NCBI GenBank assembly: GCA_002430835.1
Contig: DJDA01000039.1
Coordinates: 610 to 11,355, forward strand
Reading direction: 5' to 3'
Length of the DNA stretch: 10,746 nucleotides
Source of the DNA: Brevundimonas sp. UBA5936
Lineage (GTDB): Bacteria > Pseudomonadota > Alphaproteobacteria > Caulobacterales > Caulobacteraceae
The position numbers and the translations under genes are program-made. This document shows positions 6,789 to 10,746 of this stretch, in pieces. How positions within the stretch are numbered: the stretch's first letter is position 1; each line of letters starts with the position of its first letter. The notes under the pieces were generated by a model that saw only the letters and a list, made by a program, of their open reading frames with translations, was not told where the DNA came from and did not search any database.

Positions 6789-6817
6789 TTGCGCTCCTCC
6801 TCACGAAGCCGTTATCT
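6789..6817 (+). promoter_or_regulatory. Candidate promoter of the alanine-rich lipoprotein gene
   Basis: TTGCGC (6789-6794) and TTATCT (6812-6817) are separated by exactly 17 bases, about 50 bases before the ATG at 6870. Both hexamers match the housekeeping consensus only partly. An inverted repeat TCACG-AACC-CGTGA (6767-6780) lies just upstream and could be a regulator site or chance. The strong ribosome binding site downstream and the intrinsic terminator after the gene agree with an independent transcript. Confidence 0.35.
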
Positions 6818-6869
6818 CTTCCTCAGCGAGGTTCATGGTCTCGCTTTTACCTTCTGAAGGAAGAAACCT

Positions 6870-7064
6870 ATGCGCATCACCGCTCTGATCGCCGCTTCGG
6901 CCGCTGCTCTGGCCCTGGCCGCTTGCCAACCCGCCGCCACCGACAAGGCTGAAGACGCCGCTGCCGACGCCACCGCCGCCGCCGACACCGCTGCCGACGC
7001 CGCTGCTACGGCCGACGCCGCCGCCACCGACCCTCCCGCCGCTGTTGGCGAAACTGCTGGCTAA
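6870..7064 (+). CDS. Small alanine-rich lipoprotein, probably truncated by an in-frame stop
   Basis: This 64-residue product has a lipoprotein signal (MRITALIAASAAALALAACQ) with lipobox LAAC and Cys19. The mature part is mostly Ala with evenly spread Asp, Thr and Lys, likely a helical or disordered surface chain. No domain or function is recognised. The ribosome binding site AAGGAAG, six bases before the ATG, is the best in the window, and Ala is often encoded by GCT here, unlike the GCC-dominated neighbours, which suggests high expression. The TAA at 7062-7064 appears premature: the same frame continues with the same composition for 29 more codons to a TAA at 7152-7154. The gene has its own strong terminator at 7198-7226. 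Confidence 0.75.
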   Translation: MRITALIAASAAALALAACQPAATDKAEDAAADATAAADTAADAAATADAAATDPPAAVGETAG

Positions 7065-7154
7065 GCCGTCAAGGCTTCCGACGCCGCTGCCCCGGCTGCC
7101 GACGCCGCTGCCGCTCCGGCCGCTGCTCCGGCTGCTCCGGCTGCCGCTCACTAA
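7065..7154 (+). other. In-frame continuation of the alanine-rich lipoprotein beyond its TAA
   Basis: After TAA at 7062-7064 the frame reads AVKASDAAAPAADA and then Ala/Pro repeats, ending in AAH and TAA. Composition, GCT codon use and the Ala-Asp rhythm match the upstream part, so the 90 bases look like the original C-terminus. One base change at the stop (for example TAA to AAA or GAA) would restore a 94-residue protein. It could be a nonsense mutation, a sequencing error, or readthrough. Confidence 0.55.
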
Positions 7155-7197
7155 GACTTACGTCTTGGATCGCGGTCTTCGGATCGCGATGCGGAAA

Positions 7198-7226
7198 GGG
7201 GTCGTCCTCACGGACGGCCCCTTTTT
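7198..7226 (+). terminator. Intrinsic transcription terminator
   Basis: The stem GGGGTCGTCC/GGACGGCCCC (ten pairs, one of them G-T) closes a TCAC loop and is followed directly by TTTTT; AAA just before the stem can pair with the T-run. This is a canonical rho-independent terminator, 44 bases after the full frame of the alanine-rich lipoprotein. A further hairpin, ATCGCG (7169-7174) with CGCGAT (7185-7190), lies just upstream. It insulates mnmC from the upstream gene. Confidence 0.92.
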
Positions 7227-7287
7227 CATGCGCGCTTTACAGGCTGGGCGGCTTTCGCCCGACGACGCGGCCCGATAGACCCCAGCC

Positions 7288-9135
7288 ATGACCGCCGCAC
7301 CGCCCCCCGACGACGCCTCGCCTCAACTGCTGTGGGCCGAAGACGGCTCGCCCCGCTCGGGCCGATTCGGCGACGTCTATTTCTCGAAAGACGACGGCCT
7401 GGCCGAGACCCGCGCGGTCTTCCTGCAGGGCTGCGGCCTGCCGGATGCCTGGTCCGGGCGATCCGCCTTCACCGTCGGCGAGCTGGGTTTCGGCACTGGG
7501 CTGAACATCGTGACCCTGCTGGACCTGTGGCGGCGCACGCGCGCGGACGGGGCGCGGCTGCGGGTCTTCTCCATCGAAGGCTTCCCTCTGACGCGCAACG
7601 AAGCCGCGCGCGCCCTGGCCGCCTGGCCCGAGCTGGCCGAGACGGCCGCCGGAGTGCTGGACGCCTGGCCCGCCGGGACGCCGGGTTTTCACCGGCTGGA
7701 CCTGCCGCAATGGGGGGCGACGATCGACCTGGCCGTCGGCGACGCCCAATGGGCGTTGGAGCAATGGTCGGGCCCGGCCGACGCCTGGTTCCTGGATGGA
7801 TTCTCGCCCGCGCTGAACCCCGGCATGTGGTCGCCTGAAATCCTGGCCCTGGTCGCGGCGCGCTCCGCGCCCGGAACGCGGCTGGCCACCTTCACCGTCG
7901 CCGGGGCCGGGCGGCGCGGCCTGACCGAGCATGGCTTCACCGTCGAGAAGAAGCCCGGCCACGGCAGGAAGCGCGAACGGCTGGAGGCCCGCATGGCGGG
8001 CGAGGCGCCGACGGAACGCCCTCGTCATGTCGCCGTGATCGGCGCCGGGATCGCGGGCGCCGCCGTCGTCCGCGCCCTGATCGCCGAGGGCGCGCGCGTC
8101 ACGGTCGTCGAGGCCGAGCGGGCGGGCGCGGGCGCTTCAGGTTTTCCGGCCTCGCTGGTCACGCCGAGGCTGGATGCAGGCGACGCCTTCATCGCCGGAT
8201 TCCACGCCCAGGCGCTGGAGCGGGCGGGAAGCCTGTACCGCGCCCTGCCCGGCGCCGTCGTCGCCGAGGAGGTGCTGCAACTGGAGCAGGCGCCGCGCGA
8301 CGCCGCGCGCTTCGACAAGATCGCGGCTCAGCCCCTGTGGCCCGAAGGCGCCATGCAGAGGCTGGCCCCCGCCGCCTGTTCTGAGCGCCTGGGCGAACCC
8401 ACAACGCGCGGCGGTCTGATGATGGGCCAGGCCCTGGCCGTGCGCTCCAGCGCCATACTGGAGCCGTGGCTGGACGGAGCCGAACGGATCACAGGGCGAG
8501 CGGGCGAGCTGGAAGCGACGCCGAGCGGCTGGCGCGTGAAGGGCGACGACGGCGCGGTCCTGATCGAGGCCGACGCCCTCGTGCTGACGGCGGGTTGGGG
8601 ATCGGCGCGGCTGGCGCCTGATCTGCCGTTGTCGCCAGTGGCGGGACAAGCCGACTGGACCCGGGGGGCGCCGCCGCCTCGGCCCGTCGCCTGGGGCGGC
8701 TACGTTGCGCCGACCGGGGACGGGATGCTCTACGGCGCCACCCATGACCGGGGCGTAGAGGCGCCCGAGGCATCCGACGAGGCCAGCGCCCGCAACCAGG
8801 CGACCTTGGCCGGCGCCCTGCCCGCCCTCGCCGAGATCGTCCGTCAAACGTCCGACGAGACGCGCGGCCGTCGCGTCGCCGTGCGCGCGACGACGCCCGA
8901 CCGCTTGCCCCTGTGCGGCGCATGGAGGGACGGGCTTCATGTCCTGACGGGCTTAGGCTCGCGCGGCTTCTGCGTCGCTCCCCTGCTGGGCGAGCATCTG
9001 TCGGCGACCATCATGGGGCGGCCTTCGCCCCTGCCCGCCGAGGCGGTGCGGCGGCTGAACCCGCGCCGCCATGAACCGCAACCGACGACGCCGTCGGGCG
9101 TTGACAGCAAAGGTTCATCTCCAGGCGATATCTGA
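7288..9135 (+). CDS. mnmC: Bifunctional tRNA 5-methylaminomethyl-2-thiouridine synthesis protein MnmC
   Basis: This 615-residue cytoplasmic enzyme finishes the mnm5s2U modification at wobble position 34 of certain tRNAs. Its C-terminal FAD domain removes the carboxymethyl group from cmnm5U and its N-terminal methyltransferase then methylates the amine. Residues 1 to about 235 form the SAM-dependent MnmD domain, with SAM motif GELGFGTGLN at 64-73 and DAWFLDGFSPALNPGMW from 165, including the likely catalytic Asp170. The FAD domain begins VAVIGAGIAG at 248-257 (GxGxxG at 252-257) and ends with GLGSRGF at 555-561, typical of the DAO fold. Length is a little under E. coli MnmC (668). About 20 final residues after RRLNPRR look like a nonconserved tail. 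No clear ribosome binding site precedes the ATG, which is only 61 bases past the terminator, so translation may be leaderless. Confidence 0.95.
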   Translation: MTAAPPPDDASPQLLWAEDGSPRSGRFGDVYFSKDDGLAETRAVFLQGCGLPDAWSGRSAFTVGELGFGTGLNIVTLLDLWRRTRADGARLRVFSIEGFPLTRNEAARALAAWPELAETAAGVLDAWPAGTPGFHRLDLPQWGATIDLAVGDAQWALEQWSGPADAWFLDGFSPALNPGMWSPEILALVAARSAPGTRLATFTVAGAGRRGLTEHGFTVEKKPGHGRKRERLEARMAGEAPTERPRHVAVIGAGIAGAAVVRALIAEGARVTVVEAERAGAGASGFPASLVTPRLDAGDAFIAGFHAQALERAGSLYRALPGAVVAEEVLQLEQAPRDAARFDKIAAQPLWPEGAMQRLAPAACSERLGEPTTRGGLMMGQALAVRSSAILEPWLDGAERITGRAGELEATPSGWRVKGDDGAVLIEADALVLTAGWGSARLAPDLPLSPVAGQADWTRGAPPPRPVAWGGYVAPTGDGMLYGATHDRGVEAPEASDEASARNQATLAGALPALAEIVRQTSDETRGRRVAVRATTPDRLPLCGAWRDGLHVLTGLGSRGFCVAPLLGEHLSATIMGRPSPLPAEAVRRLNPRRHEPQPTTPSGVDSKGSSPGDI

Positions 9136-9181
9136 AGCCGGACGAGCCGCCGCCTGGGCTCGATACTTCATGGAGTAAGCC

Positions 9182-9592
9182 ATGTCCGCCCGCCTCGTCT
9201 CCGCCATCGTCCTGTCCGCCGCCAGCGCCCTGGCGGCCTGCGCGCCCGTCTCGACGTCCGCCGACGGCGTGGCGACTTCCGCAACCGCACGCACATGCAT
9301 TTTCCAGAATGATATCCGCAGCTTCCGAGTCTCGAACGACGAGCGGAATGTCTATGTGCGCGGCCTGGACAAGACCGTCTATCGGCTTGAGGTCGCGGGC
9401 GCTTGTCCTGAGCTGGACAACACCCTGGCCATCGGATTCGCGCCCAGGGGCGGGATGAACAGTCTTTGCAGCGGCGACTACACACGACTGGTGGTCGGCG
9501 GCTCGCCCTCGACCATGCCGTGCAGCGTGCGCATGACAGGCGCCCTGACCGAAGCCGAGGTCGCCGCCCTGCCCGCACGAGAACGCCCCTGA
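9182..9592 (+). CDS. DUF6491 family lipoprotein
   Basis: This 136-residue protein has a short signal peptide with lipobox LAAC and Cys20, so it should be anchored to a membrane on the periplasmic side. The rest matches the DUF6491 pattern: an N-terminal Cys-Ile-Phe (Cys39), NVYVRGLDKTVYRLEV, then ACPELD (Cys75), SLCSGD (Cys96), PCSV (Cys114) and a closing LTEAEVAAL. The four mature cysteines could form two disulfides. The function of the family is unknown. The ATG is preceded by GGAG at a six-base spacing. It lies 46 bases after mnmC in the same direction and could be co-transcribed with it, though the functions look unrelated. Confidence 0.85.
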   Translation: MSARLVSAIVLSAASALAACAPVSTSADGVATSATARTCIFQNDIRSFRVSNDERNVYVRGLDKTVYRLEVAGACPELDNTLAIGFAPRGGMNSLCSGDYTRLVVGGSPSTMPCSVRMTGALTEAEVAALPARERP

Positions 9593-9623
9593 GCCGACGG
9601 TGCGGCAGCCGGTCGCAGCTTGG

Positions 9624-9639
9624 ATTACATCTCTGTAAT
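9624..9639. promoter_or_regulatory. Palindromic operator candidate upstream of the efflux adaptor gene
   Basis: ATTACATCTCTGTAAT is a perfect inverted repeat with six-base arms (9624-9629 and 9634-9639) and a TCTC centre. It lies in the only noncoding gap before the RND adaptor gene, 121 bases from its GTG. TTACA-type palindromes are used by TetR-family repressors and OmpR-type response regulators that control efflux genes, so a local regulator is plausible. No regulator gene is visible nearby, and no convincing -35/-10 pair was found. A Fur-like half-match (9639-9655) overlaps its right edge. Confidence 0.4.
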
Positions 9640-9760
9640 TGCGAATGAGTCGTTTGAGCGCGGATCGACGAACGAGTAAGTAGCGTTGCTATGCCCGCGA
9701 CGCCGGACAGAAGGTTGGCGCGCGTCTGACTGTACGCTCAACCTCCCAGGATATCCGCAC

Positions 9761-10746
9761 GTGGCGATCTCTCGACGCTTTCCGGCCCGGCTGACCGTCA
9801 GCCTGGCCCTCGCTCTGGCTACCAGCCTGACCCTGGCCGCATGCGGCGGACACGGGGATGAAAAGGACAAGAAGGACGGGGCCTCGCGCCAGACCGTCAG
9901 CGCGACGACGGCGACCTCGGTCGCCCTGCCCCGCACCGTGGTCGCCTCAGGCACCGTCTCGGCCTGGGAAGAAGTGCCGGTCGCCGCCGAGACCGGCGGG
10001 CTGACGGCGACGATCCTCTATGTCGACGAAGGCTCCTATGTCCGCCAGGGTCAGCCCCTGGTGCAGATGAACGACGTCCTGTTGCGCGCCCAGGTGCGCC
10101 AGCAGCAGGCGGCCGTGCAGACCGCCGAGGCCAACGTCGCCCGCGACGACGCCGCCCTGGCCCGCGCGCAGGAACTGAAGACGCGCGGCTTCCTGAGCCA
10201 GGCGTCGCTGGACACGGCCCTGGCCAATCAGCGCGCCTCGGCGGCCAATCTGGCTTCGGCGCAGGCCGCCCTGGCCGAGACCCAGACCCGCCTGTCGCAG
10301 GCCACCATCCGCGCGCCCGTCAGCGGCCTGATCATCAGCCGCAGCGTGACCAAGGGCCAGATCATCAGCGCCGAGGCCGAGCTGTTCCGCATGGTGCGCG
10401 ACGGCCGCCTGGAGCTGGACGCCCAGGTGCCGGAAACCGAACTGCCCTTGATCCAGGCCGGACAGAGCGCGGCCATCACCTCCAGCCAGGCCGGTTCGAC
10501 GACCGGCACGGTCCGCATCGTCACGCCCGAGGTCAACGCCCAGACCCGCCTGGGCCTGGCGCGCATCAGCCTGGCTCCCGGCAGCGCGCTGAAGCCCGGC
10601 ATGTTCGCCCGCGCCGCCATCGAGGCGGGCACGCGCCCGGCCACAGTGGTGCCGACCGACGCCGTCCTCTATCGCAGCAACAAGTCCGGGGTGTTCGTGC
10701 TGAACGCCGACTCCTCGGTGCGCTTCGTGCCGGTGACGGTGCTGTC
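9761..10746 (+). CDS. RND efflux transporter periplasmic adaptor subunit (partial, cut by window end)
   Basis: This membrane fusion protein (AcrA/MdtA type) would bridge an inner-membrane RND pump and an outer-membrane channel in the periplasm. The first 328 codons are present with no stop. It starts at GTG 9761, with AGGA nine bases upstream; this gives a proper lipoprotein signal with lipobox LAAC and Cys28, whereas no downstream ATG keeps the signal. A charged linker (about 31-45) precedes the first barrel strand. The lipoyl half-motif GGLTATILYVDEGSYVRQGQPL spans 79-100, a Gln/Ala-rich helical hairpin about 105-178, and the second lipoyl half ATIRAPVSGLI starts at 181. The beta-barrel follows, with LKPGMFARAAIEAG near 286-299. 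The pump gene is expected just beyond the window. Substrate (drug or metal) cannot be told. Confidence 0.9.
   Translation, partial: MAISRRFPARLTVSLALALATSLTLAACGGHGDEKDKKDGASRQTVSATTATSVALPRTVVASGTVSAWEEVPVAAETGGLTATILYVDEGSYVRQGQPLVQMNDVLLRAQVRQQQAAVQTAEANVARDDAALARAQELKTRGFLSQASLDTALANQRASAANLASAQAALAETQTRLSQATIRAPVSGLIISRSVTKGQIISAEAELFRMVRDGRLELDAQVPETELPLIQAGQSAAITSSQAGSTTGTVRIVTPEVNAQTRLGLARISLAPGSALKPGMFARAAIEAGTRPATVVPTDAVLYRSNKSGVFVLNADSSVRFVPVTVL

Noticed and set aside
6957..7151. Repeated GCCGACGCCGCTG-like units in the alanine-rich lipoprotein as a tandem repeat or CRISPR-like array
   Set aside because: The repetition follows from Ala-Asp codon runs in the coding frame, with irregular spacing and no spacers.

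Overview
The window reads as chromosomal DNA from a GC-rich alphaproteobacterium, most likely Caulobacteraceae (Brevundimonas or a close relative). This rests on the strong G/C third-position bias, a MotA gene without an adjacent motB (the arrangement known from Caulobacter), and the style of the lipoproteins and intergenic repeats. The genus is inferred from memory of protein families, not from a search.

Layout. Positions 1-1704 are on the minus strand and form a likely operon, read right to left: a DUF2218 protein, a YadG-type ABC ATPase and a YadH-type ABC-2 permease cut by the window edge. Its promoter region (1731-1759) carries a 19-bp Fur-like palindrome over a recognisable -35/-10. From 1823 to the end all genes are on the plus strand: a lipoprotein PQQ-type glucose/sorbosone dehydrogenase-like beta-propeller (1823-3151), a FATP-type long-chain acyl-CoA synthetase (3409-5208), a REPIN-like inverted repeat (5212-5355), motA (5464-6333), a proline-rich lipoprotein (6425-6730), an alanine-rich lipoprotein with an apparent premature stop (6870-7064, in-frame continuation to 7154), a strong intrinsic terminator (7198-7226), bifunctional mnmC (7288-9135), a DUF6491 lipoprotein (9182-9592) and a GTG-started RND efflux adaptor cut by the right edge (9761-10746).

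How the genes work together. Apart from the minus-strand operon, the genes look like independent units rather than one pathway: envelope export, periplasmic oxidation, fatty-acid activation, motility, tRNA wobble modification and efflux. Five of the eight plus-strand genes encode predicted lipoproteins. I see no mobile element, CRISPR array, phage gene, rRNA or tRNA, and no convincing new multi-gene system. The most notable signals are regulatory or structural: the Fur-like operator, two mutually exclusive hairpins in the motA leader that could mask its ribosome binding site, the REPIN-like repeat, the interrupted alanine-rich lipoprotein, and a palindrome upstream of the efflux gene.
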